Assembly: GCA_017621225.1 (NCBI GenBank)
Contig: JAGATN010000037.1
Coordinates: 156,041-220,040 of the forward strand
Origin: Muribaculaceae bacterium
GTDB taxonomy: Bacteria > Bacteroidota > Bacteroidia > Bacteroidales > Muribaculaceae
Direction of reading: 5' to 3'
DNA: 64,000 nucleotides
Of this stretch, positions 8,062 through 18,152 are shown one piece after another. Positions within the stretch are counted from its first letter, which is position 1. Every line of letters begins with the position of its first letter. A program made the translations under genes and the position numbers. The notes below the pieces were generated by a model, which was not told the DNA's origin, did no database searches, and saw nothing but the letters and a program-made list of their open reading frames with translations.

Positions 8062-10359
8062 ATGATCAGAACACTAATATCGATAATCACATTTATCATC
8101 ACATTCTGCCCTGCAAAGGCATCGGCCGATGCCTGCTGGATATCGACCTCCGACAATGCCGACAAGGCAAACACATGGCTCTGTTTTCAAAAAGAATTCA
8201 ATGTCGACAAAAAGCCCGACAGCGCATTGGCAAGGATTGCCTGCGACAGCAAATACTGGCTTTGGCTCAACGGCCGGCAGGTAGTGATTGAAGGCGCCGT
8301 GAAGCGCGGCCCCAACCCTACCGATACGTATTACGACGACATCGACCTTTCGCCATATCTGAAAAAGGGCAAAAATCTGGTTTCGGTGCTCGTATGGTAT
8401 TTCGGAAAGCAAGGCTTCTCATACAATCCCTCAGGACGCGCCGCCCTGTTTTTCGACTGCAGTGACGGCAACTTTTCATTGAAGTCCGACAACACATGGC
8501 GCGGAAAAATGCATCCCGCATACTTTACACCCGATACCATCGCTCCTAATTTCCGACTACCCGAATCGAACATCGGATTCGATGCACGGCGCGATATGCC
8601 CGACTGGGAAAAGAGCTACCACGCGCAATGGCCTGCCGCAGTAGAGCTGGGACACGAAGGCGATGCGCCCTGGGGCCGACTTCATCATCGCGTGATACCG
8701 CAATGGAAGGACTTCGGGCTGAAAAAATACACGTCGACCGAAGTTAGACCCGGCCCCTATTGCGACACGTTAGTGGCCACGCTGCCCTACAACGCGCAAG
8801 TGATGCCTTACATAGCCCTCGAAGCACCCGAAGGGAAGCGTATAACCATAAAGACCGACAATCATGACTTTGTTGAAGTAAACCTGCTGGCGCAATACGT
8901 CACTCGCAACGGCGCGCAGACCTACGAAACCAAGGGGTGGATCAACGGCCACAAGGTGTTCTACATACTGCCTCACGGAGTAAAAGCGAAGAAGGTGATG
9001 TATCGCGAAACGGGCTACGATACCGAATTCGAAGGTTACTTCAAGTGCGACGACGATTTCGCGAATCAGCTGTGGGACAAAGCCCAACGAACGCTGTACA
9101 TCACGATGCGCGACACCTACATGGACTGCCCTGACCGGGAACGCGCCCAATGGTGGGGCGACGAGGTCAACGAATCGGGCGAGGCTTTCTACGCACTGAG
9201 CACGAGCAGCCACAAACTGATGAAAAAGGGCATGTACGAACTCATTGCATGGCAACGCCCCGACTCGTCGATACACGCTCCCGTTCCGGCATCGAACTAC
9301 GATAGCGAACTACCCGGACAGATGCTGGCATCGGTGGGCCAATACGGTTTCTGGAACTATTACCTCAACACCGGCGACCTGAAAACCATCAGCGACCTGT
9401 ACGACGGCGTAAACAGATACATCAGCAGCTGGCGTAAGCTGCCCGACGGCACGGTGGCCAACCGCGAAGGTGGCTGGCAATGGGGCGATTGGGGCGAAAA
9501 CGTCGACAAGCAGGGCCTCTACAACGCCTGGTATTACATAGCCCTGAAAGGACAACGCAACATGGCCCTGGCCCTTAATCGCAAGAACGATGCCGACTCA
9601 ATAGCAGCGGTAATGGATTCGTTCAAAAAAGCGTTCAACGGCAAGCTCTGGACCGGAAACGGATACCGGCACCCCGAATATGCCGAGCAGACCGACGACC
9701 GCCTTCAGGCTCTCGCCGTAGTGGGCGGACTGGCCGACAGCGACAAATACCACACGCTGATGAAACTGTTCAAGGGGCCGCGCCACGCAAGCCCCTACAT
9801 GGAAAAATATGTGCTCGAAGCCTTGTTCATGATGGGCGAAGGCAAATATGGCATCGAGCGAATGAAGGAGCGCTTCTCGCCAATGGTATATTATCCGGGC
9901 TACACCACGCTTTTTGAAGGCTGGGAACCGAAAGGTTTCGGCGGCGGAACGGTCAATCACGCCTGGAGCGGAGGCGGCCTGACTATATTGTCGCAATATG
10001 TGTGTGGCGTATCGCCGATCGAGCCCGCTTTCGCCGAATGGGCCGTAAAGCCCTGCCCGGCAGGCATAAAGAATGCCGAGACGCTGATACCCACCGTCCG
10101 AGGCAACATAAAAGTGGCATATTCCGATGACGATCCCCTCCGATTTGACATGGAGGTGACCATCCCCGCCACTACGGCCGCGCACGTCGGATTTCCGTAT
10201 CCCGTGCAGGCGGTGAAAATCGACGGAAAGAAGGTGTGGGAAAACGGATCGGCGCTGTCCCTCCCCCAATGGATTTCGATATCCGGCACCACCCCCGACG
10301 GCCCGACGCTGCGCATCGACAAGCCCGGACGGCACAAAATTCAGGCTTTTCGCCGCTGA
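8062..10359 (+). CDS. Secreted alpha-L-rhamnosidase-like glycoside hydrolase (GH78-like, six-hairpin fold)
   Basis: The start at 8062 is preferred over an in-frame one at 7975. It begins directly with a signal peptide (MIRTLISIITFIITFCPAKA) and lies behind the -7 box at 8018-8025. The mature protein of about 745 residues has an N-terminal beta-sandwich (LWLNGRQVV, VLVWYFGKQGF) and then the (alpha/alpha)6 catalytic domain. The family motif DTYMDCPDRERAQWWGDE near residue 350 corresponds to the D-x-P-x-R-E-R-x-x-W-x-G-D signature of GH78. WNHAWSGG-like residues (GGTVNHAWSGGG, near residue 630) follow, and a C-terminal beta domain ends the protein. GH78 enzymes release L-rhamnose from glycans; a related unassigned activity is possible. 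The next gene is a GH84 enzyme, so both may act on host or plant glycans in the periplasm. Confidence 0.8.
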   Translation: MIRTLISIITFIITFCPAKASADACWISTSDNADKANTWLCFQKEFNVDKKPDSALARIACDSKYWLWLNGRQVVIEGAVKRGPNPTDTYYDDIDLSPYLKKGKNLVSVLVWYFGKQGFSYNPSGRAALFFDCSDGNFSLKSDNTWRGKMHPAYFTPDTIAPNFRLPESNIGFDARRDMPDWEKSYHAQWPAAVELGHEGDAPWGRLHHRVIPQWKDFGLKKYTSTEVRPGPYCDTLVATLPYNAQVMPYIALEAPEGKRITIKTDNHDFVEVNLLAQYVTRNGAQTYETKGWINGHKVFYILPHGVKAKKVMYRETGYDTEFEGYFKCDDDFANQLWDKAQRTLYITMRDTYMDCPDRERAQWWGDEVNESGEAFYALSTSSHKLMKKGMYELIAWQRPDSSIHAPVPASNYDSELPGQMLASVGQYGFWNYYLNTGDLKTISDLYDGVNRYISSWRKLPDGTVANREGGWQWGDWGENVDKQGLYNAWYYIALKGQRNMALALNRKNDADSIAAVMDSFKKAFNGKLWTGNGYRHPEYAEQTDDRLQALAVVGGLADSDKYHTLMKLFKGPRHASPYMEKYVLEALFMMGEGKYGIERMKERFSPMVYYPGYTTLFEGWEPKGFGGGTVNHAWSGGGLTILSQYVCGVSPIEPAFAEWAVKPCPAGIKNAETLIPTVRGNIKVAYSDDDPLRFDMEVTIPATTAAHVGFPYPVQAVKIDGKKVWENGSALSLPQWISISGTTPDGPTLRIDKPGRHKIQAFRR

Positions 10360-10434
10360 TGCATGACGGGCATCGAAATTTTTCGTAACTTGCACAATCA
10401 AACAACCTTCTATATTCAATTTATATTCAAACAA

Positions 10435-12588
10435 ATGAACCTCAAATCATCGGCACTCGTTGCCACCATGGCGTTTTTAGGCTCGTTTATGGCCTATGCG
10501 CAGTCAATATCATATAAACTAAACGGTGCGGACAAAGCTGATGCCGATGCCGTAGAACTGCTCAAGAAAAATCTTACGATTTCAAAAAAAGGCGCGGTAG
10601 AAATAATAGTCGGCGAAGCCGGCGACAAAGCCGTGAAGAAATATCTCGACAAGATACCCGACGCATCCGAAGGATTCTACCTGTACACCTCACCCAAAAA
10701 GGTGGTGATTGCCGGACGCGACGAAGCGGGAACTTATTACGGCGTGCAGCAATTCATTCAGATGGCCGACAAACAGGCCGTAACCGAAACAGCCGAAAGC
10801 CCGGCCATAGCATTGCGCGGCGTCATAGAAGGTTTCTACGGCAATCCGTGGAGCTTCGACGACCGCAAGAGTCAGTTTGACTTCTACGGTGCCAACAAGA
10901 TGAACGTATACATCTACGGGCCGAAGGATGATCCGTACCATCATTCCCGTTGGTACGAACCGTATCCAGCCGAAAAGGCCGCTCAGATGGCCGAACTGAT
11001 AAAGCATGCGGCAAAAAACAAAGTGAAGTTCACGTGGGCCATGCACCCGTCAAATTCGATAGAGAGCGCCGACGACCGCCGCAAAGCACTCGAAAAGCTC
11101 AAGCAAATGTACGACCTCGGTGTGCGTTCGTTTGCCATTTTCTTCGACGACATCTCGGCTAAAAGCGTCGACCTCCAGATCGACTACCTCAACTTCCTCG
11201 ATCGCGAGTTTGTAAAGGCCCATGACGACGTGGAGCCGTTGACGGTTTGCCCTACCATCTACAACCGCGCATGGAATAGCGGAAACTATCTCGAAAAGAT
11301 GGGCAAGGGGCTCAACCCCGACATTAAGATAATGTGGACCGGAAACTCCGTATGCGACATGATCGATGCCGCCGACTGCCAATGGTTCACGGAGCAAACC
11401 GGACGAAAACCTTTCATATGGCTCAACTATCCCGTAAACGACTACGGACAGCACAACCTGCTGATGGGTCCGGTGGTGGGTAACGACCCCGCCATAAAGT
11501 CGATGGTAAGCGCATTCTGCTCAAACCCCATGCAGTATGCCGAAGCCTCGAAGGTGGCGCTATATTCTCTCGCCGACTTTGCATGGAACCCCGATGAGTA
11601 CGATGCCGATGCAGCGTGGGAGCGCTCGATGGAGTATCTCATGCCCGGCCATACCGACGCATTCCGCACATTCTGCCTCAACAACGTCGACGTGGCGCCA
11701 AGCGTTCACGGACTCCGCTTCTACGGAGAGACGCCCGAATTCAAGGCTCTTGAGGGAAAATATCCCGAACTCACCTCACCCGATGCCATAAAGGCTTACC
11801 GCGAATATTTCGACAGCCGCTCGGCCACGATGCCCGAACTTCTGAAGCTTGCCGACGAGGGCAATCCGATTCTATCCGAAGTGCGCGAGTGGGTGCTTGC
11901 GCTCGGCAAGCAGGCCGAACAGGGCGCACAGGTAGCTGCAATGGCCGAAGCCCTCGGTGCCAACAAGCCTGAAGCATTCATCGGCGCTTATCGAAAATAT
12001 GTCGAGGCACAAAAAGATGCCTCCGAAATAATTTCGCGCGACTTCCCCGGATCGATACAGAGCGTACGAGTGCAGACCGGCACGCTCCACGTGGCTCCGT
12101 GGATAAAGAAAAACGTTGCCGAACTGGTGGATGCCTTCAAGAAATCGGGCGCCGCGTATCCCGACAACCTTTTCCCGAAGCAGGTAATCGAGAACGGCAC
12201 TTATTACATCAAGCACAACGGACGTCTGCTCGGCAATCCCAATGCCGGAAGCAAGGGCGGCAAGCCGCTGTTCCAGAGCGAAATCGACGACATAAACCCC
12301 AACCGTCAGGAGTGGCACATAAAGCTCAACCCGAACACCGAACGCTACGAGATACGCAATTCGAAAGATGAACGATACCTCAACGAGGTGTGCAGTTTCG
12401 GCGTAAACCCCTACTCGCCCGACTGGAACACCTATATAATCACCGTCAACGACGAAGGCAAATATGCCATACGCAATGCCGGCAACGGCGGAAATGCCTA
12501 CTGGATAGTAGAGGGCGATTATCTGCGCGCGGCCGGAAGCGACGATGCCGATAATTTCATATTTGAAATAGTACCCGTAAACCAATAA
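10435..12588 (+). CDS. Secreted GH84 beta-N-acetylglucosaminidase (O-GlcNAcase-like)
   Basis: The chosen start gives a clean signal peptide (MNLKSSALVATMAFLGSFMAYAQ) and a 717-residue protein; an in-frame upstream ATG at 10363 would only add residues before it. Residues of about 25-120 form the alpha/beta GH20b-like domain. The TIM barrel follows with RGVIEGFYGNPW near residue 125 and the paired catalytic acids in FFDDI at Asp238 and Asp239. These match Asp242/Asp243 of the Bacteroides thetaiotaomicron O-GlcNAcase, which is of similar length. A C-terminal beta domain of about 120 residues (YYIKHNGRLLGNP) follows the helical region. The enzyme removes beta-linked GlcNAc by substrate-assisted catalysis, probably from mucin or glycoprotein glycans. 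It lies 75 bases after the GH78-like gene. Confidence 0.9.
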   Translation: MNLKSSALVATMAFLGSFMAYAQSISYKLNGADKADADAVELLKKNLTISKKGAVEIIVGEAGDKAVKKYLDKIPDASEGFYLYTSPKKVVIAGRDEAGTYYGVQQFIQMADKQAVTETAESPAIALRGVIEGFYGNPWSFDDRKSQFDFYGANKMNVYIYGPKDDPYHHSRWYEPYPAEKAAQMAELIKHAAKNKVKFTWAMHPSNSIESADDRRKALEKLKQMYDLGVRSFAIFFDDISAKSVDLQIDYLNFLDREFVKAHDDVEPLTVCPTIYNRAWNSGNYLEKMGKGLNPDIKIMWTGNSVCDMIDAADCQWFTEQTGRKPFIWLNYPVNDYGQHNLLMGPVVGNDPAIKSMVSAFCSNPMQYAEASKVALYSLADFAWNPDEYDADAAWERSMEYLMPGHTDAFRTFCLNNVDVAPSVHGLRFYGETPEFKALEGKYPELTSPDAIKAYREYFDSRSATMPELLKLADEGNPILSEVREWVLALGKQAEQGAQVAAMAEALGANKPEAFIGAYRKYVEAQKDASEIISRDFPGSIQSVRVQTGTLHVAPWIKKNVAELVDAFKKSGAAYPDNLFPKQVIENGTYYIKHNGRLLGNPNAGSKGGKPLFQSEIDDINPNRQEWHIKLNPNTERYEIRNSKDERYLNEVCSFGVNPYSPDWNTYIITVNDEGKYAIRNAGNGGNAYWIVEGDYLRAAGSDDADNFIFEIVPVNQ

Positions 12589-12635
12589 GCGGAAAATATA
12601 AGAAGAAAAGACGGTTTTCAAAGCATTTTTAAGGC

Positions 12636-12659
12636 TTGGTAAAATCCACTTTTTACCAA
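12636..12659. promoter_or_regulatory. Perfect 9-6-9 palindrome upstream of metH
   Basis: TTGGTAAAA (12636-12644) and TTTTACCAA (12651-12659) form a perfect inverted repeat with a 6-base spacer, ending just before the metH -7 box. The stem is AT-rich and no T-run follows, so an operator overlapping the -33 position is more likely than a terminator. Confidence 0.5.
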
Positions 12660-12666
12660 TAATGTC

Positions 12667-12674
12667 TATCTTTG
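12667..12674 (+). promoter_or_regulatory. -7 promoter box of metH
   Basis: TATCTTTG matches the Bacteroidota -7 element exactly, 42 bases before the metH start. There is no good -33 TTTG at the usual spacing; that position is taken by the palindrome at 12636-12659. This would be expected of an activator- or repressor-controlled promoter. The leader is far too short for a cobalamin riboswitch. Confidence 0.6.
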
Positions 12675-12715
12675 CGCCACTATAATTTCAGTGGACAACA
12701 TCGACATACACATAT

Positions 12716-15700
12716 ATGAACCGGAACTCGATCCGAAAGGAACTTCTAAAAGCCCTCGAAAATAACATTTTGGTGCTCGACGGTGCAATGGGCACAATGA
12801 TACAGCAACTGAATTTGGATGAAGCCGACTATCATACCGACGGCCTGCCGGCCGACGTAGCGCTAAAGGGCTGCAACGACGTTTTATGCCTGTCGAAGCC
12901 GGAAGTAATAGAGCGGATACATTCGCAATATCTCGAGGCAGGGGCGCACATAATAGAGACCAACTCGTTTAACGCCAACGGCATATCGCTGGCCGACTAT
13001 TCGATAAGCGCACTCGCCGCCGACATAAACAAAGCGGCTGCACGATGCGCGCGAAATGCCGTCGACCGCTCGGGGCGCAAAGCCTGGGTGGCGGGGAGCG
13101 TAGGCCCAACGAACAAGTCGCTGGCCATGTCGCAGGGCCTCGACGGCGACAACGCCATCGGATTCGACGAAATGCAATCAGCATACGCCATACAGATGCA
13201 GGCCCTGATAGAGGGTGGTGTCGATCTGCTGATAATAGAAACCGTATTCGACGCGCTAAACGCCAAAGCCGCCATTCATGCCGCCTTCAAGGCCATGGAA
13301 GCCGCCAACGCCGACATACCCATAATAATATCGGTAACGCTCACCGAATCGGGGCGCACTCTGTCAGGACAATCGCTTGACGCTTTCGTGGCCACCATAT
13401 CGCACGCCAACCCGATTGCCATAGGCCTGAACTGCGGATTCGGCGCCGACGGAATGCTGCCGCACATCGAGTCGCTGCAACGCTATCCGTTTGCAATATG
13501 CATGTATCCCAATGCGGGGCTCCCCGACGTGATGGGGCAATACACCGAGTCGGCCGAAACAATGGCTCAGAAGCTGAGAGGCGCAATGGCCCAAGGCAAA
13601 ATAAACATAGCGGGCGGATGCTGCGGCACTACCCCGAGTCACATTAAAGCCATAGCCGAAACGGCAAAGGAGTTCGCGCCGCGCGCCATCCCTGCCGACG
13701 ACGGCGTGCTCACCATTGCCGGCCTCGATGCCGTTCCGGTCGACTCATCGCGCAACTTCATGAACATAGGAGAGCGCTGCAACGTGGCCGGAAGCCGTAA
13801 ATTCCTGCGACTCATAAAGGAGGGCAACACCGCCGAGGCGTTGGAGACGGCAAGGACGCAAGTCGAGGCGGGAGCACAAGTCATCGACATAAACATGGAC
13901 GATGCGATGCTCGACGCTACGACCGAAATGAACCGCTTCATAAACGCCATATCCACCGAGCCGGAGATCGCGCGCACCCCCATCATGATCGATTCATCGA
14001 AGTGGGATGTGATAGTCGAAGCACTGAAACGCGTTCAGGGTCGCCCGGTGGTCAACTCGATAAGCCTCAAGGAGGGCAAACGGCCATTCATCGAAAAAGC
14101 CCTTCACATACACCGTATGGGAGCCGCGATGGTGGTGATGGCATTCGACGAGAACGGACAAGCCGACACCTTCGACCGAAAGATAGAAGTGTGCGGCCGC
14201 GCATACCGACTGCTCGTCGACGCCGGCATTCCGCCCTGCGACATAATATTCGACCCCAACATACTTGCCGTAGCCACCGGAATTGAGCAGCACAACCGTT
14301 ATGCCGCCGACTTCATAAAGTCGGTGGGGTGGATAAAGCGAAACCTTCCCAATGCCAAGGTGAGCGGCGGACTGAGCAATCTGTCGTTCTCGTTCAGAGG
14401 CAACAATTACGTGCGCGAGGCAATGCACTCCATATTTCTGTATCACGCCATAGCCGAAGGCATGGACATGGCCATAGTGAATGCCGCCACGCTAATGCCG
14501 GTCGACGACATTGCGCCCGATCTGCGCCAAGCCATAGAGGATGTGCTGTTCGACACGCGCCCCGATGCCACCGACCGACTCATCGCCATGGCCGAGAAGA
14601 TAAAGGCGTCGCAATCGGGCCGGGAAACGGCGCACGAAACCGCTACCGCGCACGAAACATTGCCGGCACCCGAAAAGCTCGAAAACATGGTGATGCGCGG
14701 ATTGAGCGAAGGGATTGAAAAGGTGATCGACGAGGTTCTCGAATCGACAGGCTCGGCTCTCGCCGTAATCGACGGCCCGCTGATGAACGGAATGAACAAG
14801 GTGGGGCAAATGTTTGGCGAAGGAAAGCTCTTTCTGCCACAGGTGGTGAAAAGCGCGCGAACGATGAAACAGGCCGTCAACTACCTCACGCCGCACATCG
14901 AGCGCGAAAAGCAAAGCGCATCAGCCGCTTCGGCAGGCAAAATGGTGATAGCCACCGTGAAGGGCGACGTGCATGACATAGGCAAGAACATAGTTGACGT
15001 AATAATGAACTGCAACGGGTTCGAGATGATCGACCTCGGAGTGATGGTGCCGGGAGAGGATATAGTGGAGCGCGCCATAAACGAAAACGCCGACTTCGTG
15101 GGGCTGAGCGGACTCATCACGCCGTCGCTCGACGAAATGTGCCGCGTGGCAAAGCTCATGGAGGCGCGACATCTGCACATACCGCTCATGATAGGCGGCG
15201 CCGGAACGTCGGCACTGCACACCGCCGTGAAGATAGCCCCCTGCTATGGCGGCCCGGTGGTGTACACGCGCGATGCCGCCTCGCTGCCCATGGTGGCCCA
15301 ACGGTTCAGGAATCCCGACACGCGAGCAGAGGCCGAATCGGAGCTGAAAACCGAGCAACGACGGCTGCGCGACAACCACGAAAACAAGATCGGGGCAAAG
15401 CTCTCGCTCGACGAAGCGCGCAAGCTCCGCACTCCTTTCGAAAAAAGTGCGCAAGCCCAAGCGCCCGCACATCCCGGACTGCACACCATGTCGATTTCGG
15501 TGGAGCGCGCGCGACAACTCATAAATTGGAGAGCCTTCTTCGCGGCTTGGCATCTCGACGCATCGTTGGCCTCGATAGCCGACATACAGGGCTGCGACCA
15601 CTGTCGCGCACAATGGCTTGCCGCAACTCCACAAGAATCGCGCGGCAAGGCCGCCGAAGCCATGCAGCTCTGGAAAGAGGCCACCCGGATACTCGACTTG

Positions 15701-16402
15701 CTCGAAAAAGCCGGAATATCGCTCACCGCGCGCGTGGCACTCGTGAAGACCGGCTCGACGGAAAGCGACGACATAATAATCGACTCGCCCGACGGGCTGC
15801 GATTGAAAATACCCACCGTGCGCCGACTCGCCACCGACGAAAAAGGCCATACATTAAGCCTCGCCGACTTCGTGGCGCCGATTGGCGCCGACGGCTCTTT
15901 GCCCGACGCGATAGGCTTGTTTGCCGTAACTGCCGGCGCGGAGATAGAACGGCGCATAGCACGAAAAAAGGAGATAGGCGACGATTACGGCTCATTGCTC
16001 TATCAAAGCATCGCCGACCGCCTGGTCGAGGCGGCGACCGAAGCCATGCACGCCGACGTGCGAAAACAATTGTGGGGATATGCCGTTGACGAACCGTCAA
16101 ATCCGCAGAATCAGTTGCGACAGTATTATCAGGGAATACGCCCGGCCATAGGATATCCGTCGCTCCCCGATCAATCGCTTGTGTTCCTGACCGACAAAAT
16201 ATTGAAATATGGCGAAATTGGCATAACGCTCACCGAAAACGGAGCCATGTCGCCGGCATCAAGCACCACCGGCCTGATATTCGGTTATCGCGACTCGCAC
16301 TATTTCGTAACGGGAACAATGTCGCCCGAGCAGAGAGCCGACTACATACTTCGCCGTGAATTCACCCCCGACGAAGCCAATCGATTCATGCCCATGTCGT
16401 AA
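12716..16402 (+). CDS. metH: Cobalamin-dependent methionine synthase
   Basis: The 1228-residue cytoplasmic enzyme transfers a methyl group from 5-methyltetrahydrofolate to homocysteine through cob(I)alamin. All four modules are present. The homocysteine domain (about 1-330) has its zinc cysteines in GLNCG near 240 and GGCCGT near 302. The pterin domain starts at FMNIGERCNVAGSRKF near 345. The B12 cap and Rossmann domains (about 650-890) carry DVHDIGKN, with His753 as the lower cobalt ligand. The AdoMet-binding reactivation domain has RPAIGYPSLPDQS near 1140. The length is the full-length family size. It stands alone behind its own promoter region with a palindrome, and its stop is 4 bases from the convergent ispF. 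The enzyme depends on cobalamin that the cell must import or make. Confidence 0.96.
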   Translation: MNRNSIRKELLKALENNILVLDGAMGTMIQQLNLDEADYHTDGLPADVALKGCNDVLCLSKPEVIERIHSQYLEAGAHIIETNSFNANGISLADYSISALAADINKAAARCARNAVDRSGRKAWVAGSVGPTNKSLAMSQGLDGDNAIGFDEMQSAYAIQMQALIEGGVDLLIIETVFDALNAKAAIHAAFKAMEAANADIPIIISVTLTESGRTLSGQSLDAFVATISHANPIAIGLNCGFGADGMLPHIESLQRYPFAICMYPNAGLPDVMGQYTESAETMAQKLRGAMAQGKINIAGGCCGTTPSHIKAIAETAKEFAPRAIPADDGVLTIAGLDAVPVDSSRNFMNIGERCNVAGSRKFLRLIKEGNTAEALETARTQVEAGAQVIDINMDDAMLDATTEMNRFINAISTEPEIARTPIMIDSSKWDVIVEALKRVQGRPVVNSISLKEGKRPFIEKALHIHRMGAAMVVMAFDENGQADTFDRKIEVCGRAYRLLVDAGIPPCDIIFDPNILAVATGIEQHNRYAADFIKSVGWIKRNLPNAKVSGGLSNLSFSFRGNNYVREAMHSIFLYHAIAEGMDMAIVNAATLMPVDDIAPDLRQAIEDVLFDTRPDATDRLIAMAEKIKASQSGRETAHETATAHETLPAPEKLENMVMRGLSEGIEKVIDEVLESTGSALAVIDGPLMNGMNKVGQMFGEGKLFLPQVVKSARTMKQAVNYLTPHIEREKQSASAASAGKMVIATVKGDVHDIGKNIVDVIMNCNGFEMIDLGVMVPGEDIVERAINENADFVGLSGLITPSLDEMCRVAKLMEARHLHIPLMIGGAGTSALHTAVKIAPCYGGPVVYTRDAASLPMVAQRFRNPDTRAEAESELKTEQRRLRDNHENKIGAKLSLDEARKLRTPFEKSAQAQAPAHPGLHTMSISVERARQLINWRAFFAAWHLDASLASIADIQGCDHCRAQWLAATPQESRGKAAEAMQLWKEATRILDLLEKAGISLTARVALVKTGSTESDDIIIDSPDGLRLKIPTVRRLATDEKGHTLSLADFVAPIGADGSLPDAIGLFAVTAGAEIERRIARKKEIGDDYGSLLYQSIADRLVEAATEAMHADVRKQLWGYAVDEPSNPQNQLRQYYQGIRPAIGYPSLPDQSLVFLTDKILKYGEIGITLTENGAMSPASSTTGLIFGYRDSHYFVTGTMSPEQRADYILRREFTPDEANRFMPMS

Positions 16403-16406
16403 CCCG

Positions 16407-16901
16407 TCAACGAGCTATCAGGCACGTGGCGAAAGCGGCTATGCCCTCCTTGCGTCCGGTGAAGCCCAAATGCTCGGTAGTGGTGGCCTTGACCGACACG
16501 CGACCCACGTCGATGCCCAGGTCGGAAGCCACGCATATGCGCATCGACTGTATGTAAGGGAGCATTTTGGGTGCTTGGGCCACTATCGTAATGTCGACAT
16601 TCAGCACCTTGAAACCCTCGGCACCTATAATCTCAACCACCTTTCGCAGCAACACCCTCGAATCGGCACCCTTGTAGGCCGGATCGGTGTCGGGAAAATG
16701 ATAGCCAATGTCGTGCATCGCGGCGGCTCCGAGAAGCGCATCGCACAGCGCGTGCAGCGCCACGTCGGCATCGCTATGTCCGAGCAACCCCATTTCATAC
16801 GGAATCTTCATTCCGCAAATCCACAAATCTCTCTCGGGAGCAAACCGGTGCACGTCATATCCGAGTCCGGTGCGTAAGTCGGGTATCATTTCAAAATCCA
16901 T
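16407..16901 (-). CDS. ispF: 2-C-methyl-D-erythritol 2,4-cyclodiphosphate synthase
   Basis: The 164-residue enzyme makes the cyclic diphosphate intermediate of the non-mevalonate (MEP) isoprenoid pathway. The zinc and substrate signatures are clear: GYDVHRF near residue 14 (Asp-x-His), [20 protein letters not shown] near residue 40 (His), and the C-terminal [16 protein letters not shown]. An inner ATG at residue 5 is an alternative start. It lies 30 bases after porV on the same strand, so the two are likely co-transcribed; this pairing carries no obvious functional link. Confidence 0.95.
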   Translation of the reverse strand: MDFEMIPDLRTGLGYDVHRFAPERDLWICGMKIPYEMGLLGHSDADVALHALCDALLGAAAMHDIGYHFPDTDPAYKGADSRVLLRKVVEIIGAEGFKVLNVDITIVAQAPKMLPYIQSMRICVASDLGIDVGRVSVKATTTEHLGFTGRKEGIAAFATCLIAR

Positions 16902-16931
16902 ATTTTCTGTTCAGTTTTATTTGCAACGCCG

Positions 16932-18143
16932 TCAGCGGCCGCCGCCGAATATCTCGCGCAACCCGTCCATGTCGAACGTAAGCGTGAAACGCAACGTCTG
17001 GTCGAGAGGCGACGTCTGAGCCGTGGCAAGCATATACGATGCATCGAGTTTCATGACATTCATGGCAAATCCGGCACCTATGCCGAAATACTGCCTGTTG
17101 CCCTTCATCTTATGCTCATAAAAATATCCGGCACGCATGAAAAATTGCTGATTGTAGCTGTATTCGGCACCAAACGACCACATTATCTCCTTCAGCTCCT
17201 CGCTAAATCCGCCCGGAGCATCGCTAAACGACTTGAATATGCCGGTTATCGACGACATGTTTTCCCACTTTTCGAGGGCGGCAAGATATTCTCTCTGCCC
17301 CTCGGGCGTAGAGGAATCGTAATCCATTTCGCGCGGGCGCGCCGGCACGAGCAGTTTGTTGAGATCGAGCGACAGCGCCAGATTGTGGTAATCGGCCAAC
17401 GGAAACATGAACGTGGTGCCAAGACGCATGTTGGTGGGCAGAAAGGCCGGATCCTCGCCGTGGTTGTATGACACCTTGGTGCCTATGTTCGACACGTTCC
17501 AGCCCAACGACCACTGGCATTCGTTGCGCCCTATTATGGGATAGGAGGTGTAGTAACCCGATATGTCGGCCGAAAAAGCCGATGCGCCGGTCGACTGATC
17601 GCCGGCATACGAATCGGAGAAACCGAGGTCGGAATAAATATATCGAAACACTATGCCCATTGAGTATTTTTCCGACAGCTTGCGCGAATATCCTACGTCG
17701 AACGACATTTCATAAGGATTGAGCGTCTGGCCGCCGAAATTATCCACGCCCACGCCGGTAGTGACTTCGCCGAGCGAAAAATATCGCAATGAAGCGCTCA
17801 GCGCCTGATTGTCGTACGTGCCCAACTTCCAGTAGCCCGACACGTTGGCCAGAAAAATGTCGTCAACTATTTTTCGCAGCCAAGGGGTGTAGCTCAACGA
17901 CACTCCGCCTCGACTATATGCAAACGCATATTTCGAGGGATTCCAATATTGTGAATTGACATCAGGATCGGTGGCCGCACCTATGTCGCCCAGCGATGCA
18001 CCTCGGGCATCGGGCGCTATGTACAGGGAGTTGACTCCGGTTTGCAGCGGATTAAAGTCGTTCTTGTCTTGGCCGGTCAACGTAACCGGTAGCAAGAATG
18101 CCAATACGGCCGACAACGATATGAGTCGAAATTTTATTTTCAT
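16932..18143 (-). CDS. porV: Type IX secretion outer-membrane protein PorV (LptO-like)
   Basis: The 403-residue protein has a signal peptide (MKIKFRLISLSAVLAFLLPVTLTG) and a FadL-like outer-membrane barrel. The N-terminal stretch TGVNSLYIAPDARGASLGD, the sequence QYWNPSKYAF and the closing strand LRFTLTFDM are typical of PorV. In Porphyromonas, PorV binds the C-terminal signal of type IX cargo at the outer membrane and hands it to the PorU sortase. No other type IX gene is in the window, and none of the secreted enzymes here shows a convincing type IX C-terminal domain. It could therefore serve cargo coded elsewhere. A 7-6-7 palindrome precedes it. The related PorQ or other FadL-like proteins are less likely because of the N-terminal motif. 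Confidence 0.85.
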   Translation of the reverse strand: MKIKFRLISLSAVLAFLLPVTLTGQDKNDFNPLQTGVNSLYIAPDARGASLGDIGAATDPDVNSQYWNPSKYAFAYSRGGVSLSYTPWLRKIVDDIFLANVSGYWKLGTYDNQALSASLRYFSLGEVTTGVGVDNFGGQTLNPYEMSFDVGYSRKLSEKYSMGIVFRYIYSDLGFSDSYAGDQSTGASAFSADISGYYTSYPIIGRNECQWSLGWNVSNIGTKVSYNHGEDPAFLPTNMRLGTTFMFPLADYHNLALSLDLNKLLVPARPREMDYDSSTPEGQREYLAALEKWENMSSITGIFKSFSDAPGGFSEELKEIMWSFGAEYSYNQQFFMRAGYFYEHKMKGNRQYFGIGAGFAMNVMKLDASYMLATAQTSPLDQTLRFTLTFDMDGLREIFGGGR

Positions 18144-18152
18144 ATTAAGAGC

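Noticed and set aside
12589-12715. Cobalamin riboswitch before metH
   Set aside because: The predicted leader is about 40 bases, and no B12-box-like sequence is present.
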